A stretch of 64,000 nt of DNA from Artemia franciscana (GCF_032884065.1 NC_088873.1:39305577-39369576); one strand, 5' to 3'. Positions 1 through 11,489 are shown, numbered from the stretch's first letter. A program made the numbers and translations. Notes: a model not told the origin generated them from the sequence alone.

Positions 1-424
1 TCTTAAAGGCAGCAGCACTGGGGCAGTGACTGCTTCTTGGGTGAGCATCATTATTCCGTTAGTGAAAAAACTATTATACAGTCTAGTGGCAGCTCTCTTC
101 TGACATAGTTTCTTACTATGCCCCCTAGTTCTGGTTGATTGGTCAATTGAAATGGCTTACTTGACGGAGAGGTAGAATTCAGAAGCTTATGTGTCATAAT
201 AAATATCACACCTTTTATATCTGTAGACAAGAGTGAGGAGTTTCAGTTTCTTCAGACAGGATGAGTAGTTTAAGCATTTGTATCCATCAATTACTTTTAC
301 AGCCCATCTCTGAGCTGAGTCTAACTCCTGCTGGTCATCTTTGTTGAGGAGGCTAGCAACACACATGCCAAACTCTAAATTAGGCCTGACACATGCCTTA
401 TATAACTTAGTCATCACCACATGG
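1..424 (-). mobile_element. CR1-like LINE, C-terminal ORF2 relic
   Basis: A 77-codon open stretch (420-187) reads as the segment just after the reverse transcriptase core of CR1/L2-type LINEs. It contains LYKACVRPNLEFG, then a run like QRWAVKVIDGYKCLNYSSCLKKL, cut here to its key parts W-A-V-K-V-I and L-K-K-L, then LVYRYKRCDIYY. Past the stop, the region 187-1 in another frame still reads STRTRGHSKKL followed by a TRLYNSFF block, which matches the usual tail of these proteins (TRGHS..KL, then an FF..R..  WN block). The copy is broken by at least one frameshift or stop and runs off the left edge. Only the C-terminal part is present here; nothing upstream of position 424 on this strand looks like the polymerase core. 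Confidence 0.75.
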
Positions 425-1159
425 TGACCTACTAGTGATTGTTCTTATTATAATGCCAAGGGTTTGGAGTGCTTTGGCTACAGCTGTCTGTGTTTGCGTA
501 GTGAATTTTAATTCTTTATCAACCATGTCCCCCAAGTCTATCTCTCTGCTTCAGACAAGATGATAGTCTGTCTTGATATGTCAATCTCTATCATATGATA
601 AAGCCATTTCTCATTTTTCTTGTCAAATTAAACTGTTCAACATTTATTTACATTGAATTCAAGCCTCCACAAAGTTGCCCACTGGGAAAGTACCCAAAGG
701 TCATTCTGCATGGAGGTTCTCTTATTGGGATGTTAACCTCTTCTGATTTCTATGTCTTAGAAATTTTTCTATTTGAATTGTCTCTACCTATTGGAATTTT
801 GACAAAATAACATTAACCTTAGTTTTTGGTTTCTTTTTCTCTGATTTTGGCTTAGAAAATGTAATTCCTGTTAACTGAGCAGGAATTTAAATTGTATTAT
901 TTTTTTTTAATTGAAGAATGTGTTTACAGATCTTTGAAACCTCATAAACTGGGATTATGCCTAAAAAAAAGTTGTGAAGGTGGAAATAATCTGCTAGTGC
1001 TTCATTTAAGCAGAATATCTATTTTGCAAGGATTCACTTTTGTAAAACAAAGGTCTTTACATGTCATCAATTGTCAGTGCAGTCTAGAGGGAGAAGGAGT
1101 GGAGGTAGATAGTTCAAAATAGCCTTTCTTCCTATGACAGTTCTTCTATTTTGAAAGTT
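425..1159. other. Unassigned AT-rich stretch
   Basis: Short open frames on both strands (for example 595-810 and 892-1122 on plus) show no recognisable motifs, no splice-site context and the same base composition as the surroundings. I see no gene or clear repeat here. Confidence 0.4.
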
Positions 1160-1253
1160 AGCCTACTTTAGTCTATAAATCCATCCCTGAAAATTTCATG
1201 TTCCTAGCTTAACCACTTTCCAAGATGGAAAAAGCTGCTTGTCCAGAATTTTA
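1160..1253 (+). repeat. Diverged outer-end copy of the 6818-9090 foldback element
   Basis: The stretch reads TAGTCTATAAATCCATCCCT, then CTAGCTTAACCACTTTCCAAGA, and ends CCAGAATTTTAC. This follows, base for base with scattered differences, the outer end of the foldback right arm at about 9000-9090 (TAGCCTGTAGACACATCCCT ... CTAGAATTTTAC). Homology stops at the same TTTTAC. This independent copy shows that the TTTTAC end is a real repeat-family boundary and not a chance breakpoint. Confidence 0.6.
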
Positions 1254-1888
1254 CTAAGAATTGTTTTCTTGACATGATTCCTTATCAATAGCCCTAATTC
1301 TAAATTGTTACCAAGACAATTTTCCCTTGACATGTTTCCTTCTCAACAGTCCCAATTCTAAGCTTAAATCAGGATCTATTGTATGTTGTTTTGGATTAAC
1401 GACGCTTCTTGACTACTAAGGTCCCTGCGTTGGCCCTGCAGTGCATTCCTGCAGCATGATTCAATCTCTGGGTCCTGTATTACCAAGCTAATGTCAAACC
1501 CACTGCACCACCACAGGGCAAATTAGGATCTCTTTTTAAGCAGTTTTGAGCCTAAGAAATATGAAAAGAACATGCACAAGTGCTTGAAAAGGCCATCCAG
1601 GATTCAAATTTATTTTTTGACTTGATTCAAGAAAATTTTAATTTCCCAACTCAGCTAGCCAACTTTTCAAGACAGCCTTTCATCCTGTATTTTATACTAT
1701 ACCTTTTTAAGAATATCTGCATTTTGAGCCTTTATGGGACCAAGACTGTGTTGTTGTTGTTGTTGATTATTAACGTCTCCTCTAGAATCCAGCTTCTGTT
1801 GAGACGATTTTCCTTGTTCCACACTTTTCTCTTTGTTTCTTGTTGCGGTAATCTGAAACAAACTTCATAATCTCTTTTCTCTCAGTCC
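1254..1888. other. Non-coding AT-rich stretch
   Basis: Contains a 96-codon open frame (1580-1870, plus) that is low-complexity and hydrophobic with no motif. No gene or defined repeat is recognised. Confidence 0.35.
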
Positions 1889-2054
1889 TCTTTTTTTTCT
1901 TTTTTTTTATACAATAATACATATATAACACACAACAAGCAAATAAATTCCTGCCCACCCTCTTCAATATTTATTCCCTAATACTAGAACATATCAAAAT
2001 AATCCTTCCCTTTTTTTTCTTTTTTTATATATATAATTAAAATCATGTAAAATC

Positions 2055-5000
2055 CTAGCTAAAATCATCCATTCTGCCACTTAATTTCACAAAATTCAAA
2101 AACATCATCATCATTTCTAGTCTTATAACATCATCATTGATCCCTATCCCAAGCATAAGACTAACATTGAGACTGCCTAGCTTTTCTCTTTGGCATAAAA
2201 TTCTCATATCCTTTCTAAGTCTCTCATAAACAGGACACTCAATTAGATAGTGATGTACAGTCTCATTCTGCAAATTACAAGCTTTACAAGCAGGGCTATC
2301 AATTTTCCCAATCCTAAATAGTCTAGCATTAGTACTTATATGACCTGATCGAAAACGGAATAACAAATTACAATTTCTCTTTTTCAACATACTATAGATT
2401 TTACTATCAAAGTGGGTATGTTTTTTCTGGGCTACAAGCTGACCATGGATTAAATCCTTCAAAAGTCCAAATCTTCTTTTTCTCAATCCTCCTCTGATTG
2501 CTCTCAATTCCTTATATTCATTTCCCTCTACACAATCAAGGGGTTGTGCTGCTGCTATTTTTGCATGTTTATCAGCCATTTCGTTGCCTTGTATACCTCC
2601 ATGTGCTGGTGTCCATACAAGCTGAATTTCATATCCATCTTGGAGCAATTGGAAAAGTGTGTTGTAACAAATGCTGACTTCTTGGTTTTGGTTTGAAGCA
2701 AAATGTTTTAAGCTCAGTATAGCAGCTTTTGAGTCACTACAAATAGCAAATTTTCTTTCTTCTTTGTCCTTTATTGTGGTCTTTTGGATTAAATCTAGTG
2801 CTATCTAAATTGCTTCAATTTCTGCTTCAAAGACTGTTGAGTATTGTCCTAGAGATCTGGATGCCACTAAGTCCTTCCAAGGAAGAAAAGATGAAGCTCC
2901 CACTTTCTTTCCTTCTACTTTGGATCCATCAGTATATATTAGACAGAAATTTTGAAATTTTTCTGTGATAAGTTTGTTAAATTCCATTTTTGTGTATAGT
3001 GGATTTCTTTCATTTTTTTGTATTTTTTCTATGGTACAGGGTATTTGCATCCAAAGCCATGGTGGGGTTTCTATGGGTTTCTTATATTGCAACATTCTAG
3101 TAATAGAGAAATTCAAGCCTTCTACTCTCATCAGTGCTTCTGCTTTCTCAAATGGGTTTAGATGTTTCCTTAGTTTATTTGGGTTCATGATATGGAATAG
3201 CCCATGCTTGACAATATGTTTCTTGATTGGATGATTTTTATCTGCTGTCCATAGTTTTTGAATATATTTAAGTAATAGTACATTTCTCCTTGTTGACAGT
3301 TTTTCTATACCAGATTCAATTAATAAGAATGGAATTGGTGTGGTATGTTTTGCACCAAAAACAATCCTTATAGCTGTGTTTTGTATAACTTCTAGCTTAT
3401 TTAGCTGACCTTCATTTGCACTGCCATATATAGTGGCCCCATATTCAATTTTCGGTTGTATATACTTGATATATACTTGATATAAAATTATCTCATTACT
3501 GCTGGGTTAGCTCCATACCTCCCCCTGCCATCATTTTCATAAGATTTATCTTTTTAAGGCATGATATTTTCAGATTTTCTATATGTTTGGTAAATCTCAT
3601 CTTACAGTCCAGTATTATCCCTAGGGCTTTATATTCTTTTACTATTTCTATATTTTCTCCATAAAATTTCAAAACAGGTTGTCTGATATTTCTCCTTTGT
3701 GTTATTAACATGGCTTTTGCTTTGAATAGTTCAAATATTATATCTAGAGTACTTGCCCATGTTTCTATTTGGAAAAGTATTTGTTGGGCTTCTTTTTCAG
3801 CTTCCTCTAAAGTATCCTGGACAGTCCAAGTCTTATTGTCATCAGCAAAATAACAGCCATTGCATGCATCATCCTTAATAGGAATGTCATGTTCACATAT
3901 CTTGTAATAATCAGGACCAAGGACGCTTCCCTGTGGAACTCCTCTTTTAATTTGAACATTGTTTTCTGATGTTGATTCTCCAACAAGTACAGCAACTTCT
4001 TTGCCAGACATATATTCTATTGAAAAATTCATCAGTGTGCCTTGAATGTTTGCTTTTAAAAGTCGATTTAATATTTGTTGGTGAACAATGTTGTCAAATG
4101 CACCTTTAACATCTAGAAATATAAGTATCATGACTTCCCTGTTATTTAATGCATAGAATGAATCTCTCAAAATGCTTAGAAGACTGTCAGTTGTGCTTCT
4201 CCCTTGCCGGAATCCATTTTGAATATCCTGAAGAATTTGTGTTTTTTCCACTGTGTCAACCAACCTTTTTTTGACCAGTCTTTCATAGATCTTTCCTACA
4301 ACTGGCAGCAGGGTCAGTGATTTTCCACTAAATTATTTTTACCAGGTTTTGGTATCATTAAAGCTATACCTTTTTTCCAACAATCTGGAAATCTTCCCTC
4401 TTTCAATAAAATGTTAATTATTTTTAATAGTTCTTGTCTCCATGTAGTTGGAAGATTTTTCAATAATGCTGGGTGGATTCTATCAGGCCCAGGGTCTGTT
4501 TCTAGCAATTTATTTAACACAATTTCTAGTTCTACATCTGTGAAAGGCGAATTGTATGGTTCATTACTTTCCTCCTCTGCAAGTTTTCTTGCTTTAGCAA
4601 ATACTTTAGAGCAAAGGACTGTCTTTATAAATGGATCCTCTTTGCCTATGGTCTGACTTAGGTGCCTAACTCCTGCTTCAGCTTTTTTCTTGTCATCAAA
4701 TATTAGCTCTCCATTAAATTGCACTGGGGTGTTTGGATTTGGAGGGCTATTTCTACTTCCTATTTCTACTATTTCTATCCCATTCTTTTTATAAATTTGT
4801 AGACTTTCCCATATGAATCTCTAAAATTTAAACTCTCTACAAACTTTGTCCATGAAGCACTTCAAGCATCACTTGTGGCTCTTACAAATTTTGCTTTAGC
4901 TTGCTTTAGTTTAATGTAGTTCTCTGTAGATGGGATTTTTCCATAGTTGTTTGCTGCCCTATTCATTGCTTTCTTGGTATATTCATATTCAGTATTCCAC

Positions 5001-5913
5001 CATATAGGTTCTTTGTGACTAGTCTTCCCTTTTTTGCTCTGTGGGATGATTTTTTCTACTGTCTCCAGCAGAAGATTGCTGGAATTTACAAATTTTGTCC
5101 TCTATGTTGTGAAAAGAATTGAGTTCTTTCTCCAGTTCAATAGATCCTAGACTTGTTCTGTACTCTTTCCAATTAGCTTTTTTGAATATGAACCTTGGCT
5201 GGTTATCAATATTTGGGCTATCAATTCTGCCTTCATTATCCACAATTACAGGAAAGTGGTCACTGATGAGGTCACTATTTATTTCTGATGTGACAGCTGT
5301 CTTAGTTGCCATTCTACCACATGCACGGGCTAAATCAATTGTTGAATATAAACCCCTGTGTGGATTTGCCCTAGTGGGTAACCCATATGGTGTCAAAAGA
5401 ATTATTTCATCTTGTCCTTCTAGGATTTTCTTCAATGCATTTCCACTACCATTTTTATTTCCACAACCACACCAAATATCAGAGTGGGCATTAAAATCCC
5501 CAACTATTAAAAACTCTTCTGTTGGTTTTACAGCATTTTTTTCTAAATTAAAAAACCATCTCCAAATCCATATTGTTTCCTTCTGGGTTATACACATTGG
5601 CTAACATCAGTGCTGGTTCTCTATATCTATAAACTCTACACAACAACTCTTCTACCTTCTGATTTACTAATGATCCAAAATTTAATACCTGATGGTACAC
5701 TGTCTTTTTGATGGCTGTAATCAATCTGCCTCTTCCACCTTCTTCTCAATCCTTTCTAATTATGTGAAAATCTTTCATTAAACATGTATCTCTGCTTGTC
5801 AGCCATGTTTCTTGTAGGCAGATAATACCATTTTCTTTTTTCTTTGCAAAGTTCTCAATTAAGTCCTTTTTAACTCTTTTGACTGATTGAGCATTGAATG
5901 ATAAAATTCTCAT
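2055..5913 (-). pseudogene. LINE ORF2: AP endonuclease, reverse transcriptase, RNase H, Cys-rich tail; broken
   Basis: I place the start at ATG 5913, which opens MRILSFNAQSVKR, the usual beginning of an AP endonuclease with its conserved Asn. The catalytic-Glu motif follows as LQETWL. After a TGA near 5747 and a frameshift near 5540, LIVGDFNAHSD and SDHFPVIVD complete the endonuclease (5597-5019). Reverse transcriptase: GPDRIHPALLKNLP (frame 4724-4314), then QNGFRQGRSTTDSL, IFLDVKGAFDN, GVPQGSVLGP and the catalytic FADD at 3849-3838 (frame 4263-3496). RNase H: IYTDGSK, FEAEIEAI, SDSKAAI and GNEMADKHAK give all four acidic residues, interrupted by one TAG at 2807-2805 in an otherwise continuous frame. 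The C-terminal knuckle CKACNLQNETVHHYLIEC ends the protein. At least three frameshifts and two stops prevent function. Confidence 0.92.
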
Positions 5914-6031
5914 TCAAGGGCTTATGTTGATTAGCTTTAGAATTTCACTAGATTCTAGTTTCTAATTGAATAATGTTTTCATAAGAGAGCATAACTTCTG
6001 GACCCTTTCTTGTAATTCCAAGCCCCTCAAG

Positions 6032-6817
6032 TCAACCACTTCTGGAAATCACTAGCTTTGTTAGAATGTCTTTTTGGATTTTGTTTTGTTCATTGATCTC
6101 TATGGCCTTTTTCTTATTTAATGCATCTGCATAGGATCTATATGCTTTGGAAGCCATATTAAAGCCAATATTTTTTTCTTGAGATAATCTTAAAATATTT
6201 TTATTTTGATCTCTACCCTACACAATCCAGAAGTAGAAGAATTGTTACCCCTACAATTTACACAGCTATACTTTTGGAATTTTTCTTCTTTTAATGTTAC
6301 TCTCTTAAGTTCACAATCTTTTGACTGGTGAGGACCTGCACATCTGAGACAAACTGGTTGTGGTGCCCAGCATTGTGCCTACATGTGTCCATACTTTTGA
6401 CACTTGAAGCACTGGATAATAGGCCTTTGGTATCCTTGAACTTCTCTTTTCCTATCATATAGCCATAGAGCTAAGGGCAAAAGATTATTTTCAAATGTAA
6501 TACAAATTGATAGGGTATCTTCTAATTGTTTTGTTTCTCTATTAAATCTTTTTACAGATTTCACATTAGCATTAGACTCAGATTCAAGATCACTTTTAAT
6601 CTCTTCTTCAGTGATTTCTTTAGGTGTTCCTATTATTACTCCTTGACATCTGGGCTTAAATTCCTCTGCTTGGACTTCTGTTTCACCTATTTTCTTAATT
6701 GTCAATGCTTTTGCTATCAATGCTTTTGCTACAGCAGATTCAGTTGAAAGAAATACTGTGACTCTCTTTTTATCTTTGCTCAGTTCAAATTCAAAGTGCT
6801 CACGTTTCAATGCTTCA
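6032..6817 (-). pseudogene. LINE ORF1 (Gag-like, three zinc knuckles), broken
   Basis: The open part (6810-6382) contains a nucleic-acid-binding-like stretch, then the first CCHC knuckle, CFKCQKYGHM, where a TAG stop (6381-6379) falls right after the methionine. Reading through it, the same frame continues AQC, CLRCAGPHQSKDC and CVNCRGNNSSTSGLC: three consecutive Cys-rich knuckles, as in ORF1 proteins of I and Jockey elements, where they bind the element RNA. A frameshift follows near 6195-6230. The other frame then runs open through KNIGFNMASKAYRSYADAL to a TGA at 6034-6032. The true start is lost: the first in-frame ATG (6833-6831) lies inside the neighbouring foldback arm and is followed at once by GAC TAG. 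Confidence 0.85.
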
Positions 6818-7647
6818 GTAAAATTCTAGTCCATTGACTTCTTGCTATCTTGGAAAGTTGTTGGGCTAGAGAATTGAAACTTTCAGGGATGTGTCTACAG
6901 GCTAAAGTATATCCCGGGAAGTTATTTTGAGGTCCCTAACTATACCCCTTCTCCCCTCCTCTATATAATGCAGTTTTTTTGTGCATTACAGCTTATATTT
7001 TGGTCAAATTTGATCCTATATTACTATTAAAAGTGCAAATCCTTGCTTACCTTAGAAAAATTCCACTTTTCAATGTTTTTTAAGCTACTATATTCCATAA
7101 TTAATTCACCACCATTGAAAAACAATTATTATCTTTTGTGGTATAGTTCAAAATGTAATGTAGGCATTTAAACGCATCCTGTTTGAAACATCTTATCTTT
7201 AAATGGCTTTTGACAGGGGTAATACAGATAAGACTTTGAACTTTTAAGGGGCTTCTCACTCAAAATTATGATTCATTGCTACAATTGGGTAAGGTTATTA
7301 TGTTATATTAATTGGAAAAAATTAGAAAGATGTATTTGTAACTTACAAATGGGTGATCAAATCTTAATGAAGTTTGATATTTAGAAGGATATTGTGTCTC
7401 AAAGCTCTTATTTTAAATCCTGACTGGATCTGGTGACATTGGGGGAGTTTGGGGTGGGGGAACTTAAAATCATGGAAAACGCTTAGATTGGAGGGGTCGG
7501 GATGAAACTTGGTGGGACAAATAAGCAGAAGTCTTACCAATCTCTCTCTCTCTCTTTCTCACAACCGCCCACATATTTACATTCTCATTAAAACAAACAG
7601 TCTTCTCAATATTTGAACTTCACATTACTTACTCTTTTAAATACCAG

Positions 7648-7745
7648 ATGACACATGGAAAGGTAATCACAAGTGACATAACAATTCCCCTGGAAGCCAG
7701 AACAGCTTTCCAGGATCTGAAAGGAGCTTTTGATGAAGTTATAAG
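7648..7745 (+). CDS. Possible exon of unknown gene inside the foldback spacer
   Basis: This 98-base segment is preceded by AATACCAG and followed by GTAATT, so it has usable splice sites on both sides. Only one plus-strand frame is open. It begins ATG and encodes 32 residues plus two bases, including the segments ITSDITIPLEARTAF and QDLKGAFDEVI. It is richer in GC than its surroundings and reads like ordinary protein. I do not recognise the family. The minus strand is also open across it, so the coding sense is not proven. The exon lies between the two foldback arms, so it is either a captured host fragment or a true host exon later flanked by repeats. A weak alternative is a relic of an LTR-element polyprotein. 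Confidence 0.35.
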
Positions 7746-8160
7746 GTAATTTAGCATTCTTATTTTTAATATAGTTGTGGAAAATCTATAATGATGGAAA
7801 TATTGTTAAAGACTGCTTACAAATCTGTAAGTTGTTCATAAGTCTTCTTTGTGTTTGTTGAGTTGAGAGATCCCATCTAAGACAGTGTCAAATAACACAA
7901 TTTAAGAGGTGCAAAATGCGTTTTGAAAATATAGCAGGGGGGGGGGGAATTTGTTGTTCTTTTTCAAAGAAAACACAAATAAAGGCATTTTCAATGAAAA
8001 TATAAAAAAATCTAGAGGGGGACTATGAGGCAGTTCCAAGAATATGCAGGGCAAGTTTAAACTGCTGGGAGGAATAAATCATTATTCAAAGTTTCATTTA
8101 TTCAAAAAAAAAATGTGTTGTTTCCACTTTTTGTTGAAATTATGTCTGTTTTCTCTCTAG

Positions 8161-8212
8161 TATTTATAAGATAATGCTATATTTCAATGTCTGGACTCCA
8201 AGTATATTTTAG
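8161..8212 (+). CDS. Possible terminal exon following 7648-7745
   Basis: A strong acceptor, TCTGTTTTCTCTCTAG, ends at 8160. Joined to the exon ending at 7745, the phase is kept: AG plus T makes a Ser codon, followed by 16 more residues (IYKIMLYFNVWTPSIF) and TAG at 8210-8212. The putative intron 7746-8160 is 415 bases. The coding piece is short and AT-rich, so it could be chance. The quality of the acceptor is the main support. Confidence 0.22.
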
Positions 8213-8321
8213 CCTGATGAAGGGTTATAAAGCTCTGATAAGTGATTTCCATGAAGGGGGTGCAGGATTTCTTAGAATTTTTTTAAAGAACAATGAAAAA
8301 ATAAGTATGAAAAGTTTCTTC

Positions 8322-8326
<5 letters not shown>

Positions 8327-8378
<52 letters not shown>
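8327..8378 (+). repeat. (GA)26 microsatellite
   Basis: Uninterrupted GA dinucleotides at the inner edge of the right foldback arm. The left arm has the matching but shorter CT run at 7541-7560, so the microsatellite has expanded on one side since the arms formed. Confidence 0.95.
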
Positions 8379-8381
<3 letters not shown>

Positions 8382-9098
8382 GTAAGACTTCTGCTTATTT
8401 GTCCCACCAAGTTTCATCCTGACCCCTCCAATCTAAGTGTTTTCCATGATTTTAGGTTCCCCCACCCCAATGTCACCAGATCCGGTCAGGATTTAAAATA
8501 AGAGCTTTGAGACACAATATCCTTCTAAATATCAAACTTCATTAAGATCTGATCACCCATTTGTAAGTTACAAATACATCTTTCTAATTTTTTCAAATTA
8601 ATATAACATAATAACCTTACCCAATTGTAGCAACGAATCATAATTTTGAGTGAGAAGCCCCTTAAAAGTTCAAAGTCTTATCTGTATTACCCCTGTCAAA
8701 AGCCATTTAAAGATAAGATGTTTCAAACAGGATGCGTTTAAATGCCTACATTACATTTTGAACTATACCATAAAAGATAATAATTGTTTTTCAATGGTGG
8801 TGAACTAATTATGGAATATAGTAGCTTAAAAAACATTGAAAAGTGGAATTTTTCTAAGGTAAGCAAGGATTTATACTTTTAATAGTAATATAGTATCAAA
8901 TTTGACCAAAATATAAGCTGTAATGCACAAAAAACTGCATTATATAGAGGAGGCGGGAAGGGGTATAGTTAGGGATCTCAAAATAACTTCCCGGGATATA
9001 CTTTAGCCTGTAGACACATCCCTGAAAGTTTCAATTCTCTAGCCCAACAACTTTCCAAGATAGCAAGAAGTCAATGGACTAGAATTTTACCTTACTCT

Positions 9099-9213
9099 AT
9101 TGCCTAGTGATGTGGATCCCAATTACCTGCATCCCAGGTAAAACACACCACTATACTATTGAGTGATGTGGATCCCAATTTACCTGCATCCCAGGTAAAA
9201 CACACCACTATAC
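9099..9213 (+). repeat. Two tandem copies of a ~58 bp unit
   Basis: Units at 9099-9155 and 9156-9213 both read TATTG, then GTGATGTGGATCCCAATT, then ACCTGCATCCCAGGTAAAAC and ACACCACTATAC, with a few differences. They directly abut the right end of the foldback element. Confidence 0.85.
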
Positions 9214-11489
9214 CCAAAAAATGAACAAAAATATCAAACCCTCAAATCAAAAATAATATACCAAGCTGAGCCGTTTTCCTCAAGTACACCGAGTGTGGCC
9301 ACGGGACATGGTTGCCAAATAGTGAACGAATTTCCTACTGTCCTAGTACGATATATGCAAACTTTTCGCAACATTTGACAAAAAAATAAATGGGCCATTA
9401 AAAATTGTACCTGTTATTCTGAATTTAAAGCTTTATAGAAACGTAAGGTGCAAGCAACTGAGAAACTAAACATTTTATCAGAACTTGCTCATTAATATTT
9501 GACTCATTAATTTTTAATATTTTCTCATTAATATTGTGAAGATCGTGTATATTTTAACATAAGATTTTGATACCCAATGTCTGGGGGAATATTTCCAAAG
9601 AAATAAGCATAAAAGATAAGAATTGTATTATTCATTAGGCATTCTTATTCTACGGTAATACAGGCTATCCTTTCGAATATTTCCCTTTATTTTTAGACTC
9701 TGATTTAGTCTATTCCCATCTTTTATGCTTTTTACATATATTGTAGTTATTGCGCTTCATTGGCTGCAGTGGACCATTTTTGTGTGAATATTTTGCGATT
9801 TTCTTGCCTTTGCTATCCATGAGTCGTTTTGCGTTAAAAAAATTGCATCTATGTCAACAAAATGTTATACCTCCAGCTATACCCCAACTTTACGCCGGTT
9901 TTCTTTTTGGCAGAGAATATGTGGTTTTTATGAGAAACGGCGGCATGCAACAGATTTTTTGCCGGTGTCGTGCGACTTGCTGAAGCCAATGTTTCTTATT
10001 AGTGGGGAGTTTCAAATATCTTTTAAAAACCCCGAGTGACGTATTGTCAAAATCCCAATAAACTAACAAGTATGTTAAGCCCTTCAGAACTCCAAAGGCC
10101 CGTACTACGTAATAATGGTCGTAAATGCGAAGAAAACGCAACGCAAGCAACAACACTCAAACGTTTGTTGGATCAAGTGTTCTTCCATACTTCTTAACCT
10201 TTTGCTTTTCAATACACAGTAGTGTTCACTTCCCTCCCTGGTTGTGTTTTCATGATGTCTGTCTTTGTACTGAATAAAATACAGCAATCACTGTTCCATA
10301 CATCTCAACTCAGTATGTGTCACCGTAGTGAAGTTGCTTTTGATCTTTGTGTTCAGCAGAACATAGAAGTCGTTTGAAATCAGTTTGTTCGGGGGAAAGG
10401 GATAGAATGCAACTGCTTCTTTCAAATATCTCTAGCATTTAAATTAGACCCAGTTTGAAGGCCTTAGCCTTGAAAAATTTGAAGATGGAAGTCACAATAT
10501 ATGTTAATGCAGAAGTTGATTTTGCTTTTTATTACCATTTTAACGGGCAGGGTTCCCGCAACGGGAGAGGGGGGCAGCAGCCCAAACCTCTTGAGATTTG
10601 GTGAAATATGAATCAATAGAATCCGAAAAAAAAATGGAGTGGCTCCAACAAAATTTCAAAGTCAAAGATTTTAATACAATTCATGACCAAGTTCAAAATA
10701 CGGTAATGAAGGTCCAAAATTCAGTAGTTCAGCTCATAAATTCTGCGAAGGAAGTCTCGTAGTGATACGTATAAATTATTGAATATAGTTAAAGCCGAAT
10801 TGGAATATAAAATCGCACAGCAAATTTGGAAAAAAAAATGAGGTTTTGATAAAATTTGTACGAAATTTCAATCTTATTCCTCTCTTTTCTTAAAAACCTA
10901 AGTTAATCTTTTGGAACGGATATGGTAAAACACAAAATTCCCCAACCTCGCATTTTCGTAGTTCCACCGAATCGGCCCAATTTAAATTATGAAAGCAAAA
11001 TCTGTTTCTGAAAATAAACAAATTATTCACTAGCCAAATTTGAATTTTTTTGCATTGGTGTGACCTTTTGTTTTTTATTTTACATTTTCTTTCACCGAAG
11101 TTAAAGAGTAAGCAATAAAACAAGCAAATATGGCCTAGGTTGTAAGGGTTCAATAATACACTTTCAGTTCCCCGCTTCTTATAAATATTTTTAAATTTCC
11201 CTCGAGGTATTTTTCTCTCAATTTAAGCATGTAAAATTTGAAAAAATAAAATCGTTGTGGCTTTCTCAATATTATCATAGAGAATTTGAATTGGGTTTAA
11301 TTAAACTTTGTTAAACCGAAAAATAATACACAATTTAATTGTTTGACGAGCAGCCATCTAAGAAGAAACAAAGCTCTGAGGACGGACGACTACAACAGTC
11401 AATGTCAATAAATGCAATTAAATAACTACAAAAAATGTATATATAATAATAACAAGTAAATCAATTATCAAAAATCAATCTCTCTCGTC
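9214..11489. other. Unassigned stretch, no gene recognised
   Basis: About 2.3 kb without recognisable coding sequence. Several short open frames on both strands overlap between 9750 and 10290, but none has a known motif. The sequence looks less repeat-like than most of the window. I cannot assign it. Confidence 0.35.

Larger units (their letters stand above)
1889..6817 (-). mobile_element. I/Jockey-group LINE, nearly complete but inactivated
   Basis: A non-LTR retrotransposon of the group that carries two ORFs, an AP-type endonuclease and an RNase H domain. Reading leftward, ORF1 (6817-6032) is followed about 118 bases later by ORF2 (5913-2055), a short AT-rich 3' region and A-rich runs at about 2030-2003 and 1912-1889, either of which could be the tail. 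Domain order and the ~3.9 kb ORF2 fit I or Jockey-superfamily elements; the RNase H favours the I side. Several stops and frameshifts make it a dead copy. The 5' end is cut off exactly where the foldback element begins at 6818, so either the LINE was interrupted there or its 5' truncation point was later reused. Confidence 0.9.
6818..9090. mobile_element. Foldback element with ~740 bp inverted arms
   Basis: The left arm (6818 to about 7559) and right arm (about 8328-9090) are reverse complements over their whole length, with only about 15-20 differences by eye. Outer ends are GTAAAATTCTAGTCC / GGACTAGAATTTTAC. Inner ends carry a CT run on the left (7541-7560) and a (GA)26 run on the right (8327-8378). 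The 770 bp spacer is not repeated and holds exon-like sequence (7648-7745 and 8161-8212). The inner third of each arm is one unit of the G-rich ~285 bp monomer that forms the tandem array at 37.4-39.2 kb. I see no clear target duplication (left flank ...GCTTCA, right flank CTTACT...). It encodes no transposase, so it would be non-autonomous. Confidence 0.88.

Noticed and set aside
3807-3995. 62-codon minus frame inside the LINE
   Set aside because: Shadow of the reverse transcriptase frame 4263-3496.
8187-8501. 104-codon plus frame rich in Arg-Glu and its minus-strand Leu-Ser shadow
   Set aside because: Created by the (GA)26 microsatellite and the foldback arm.
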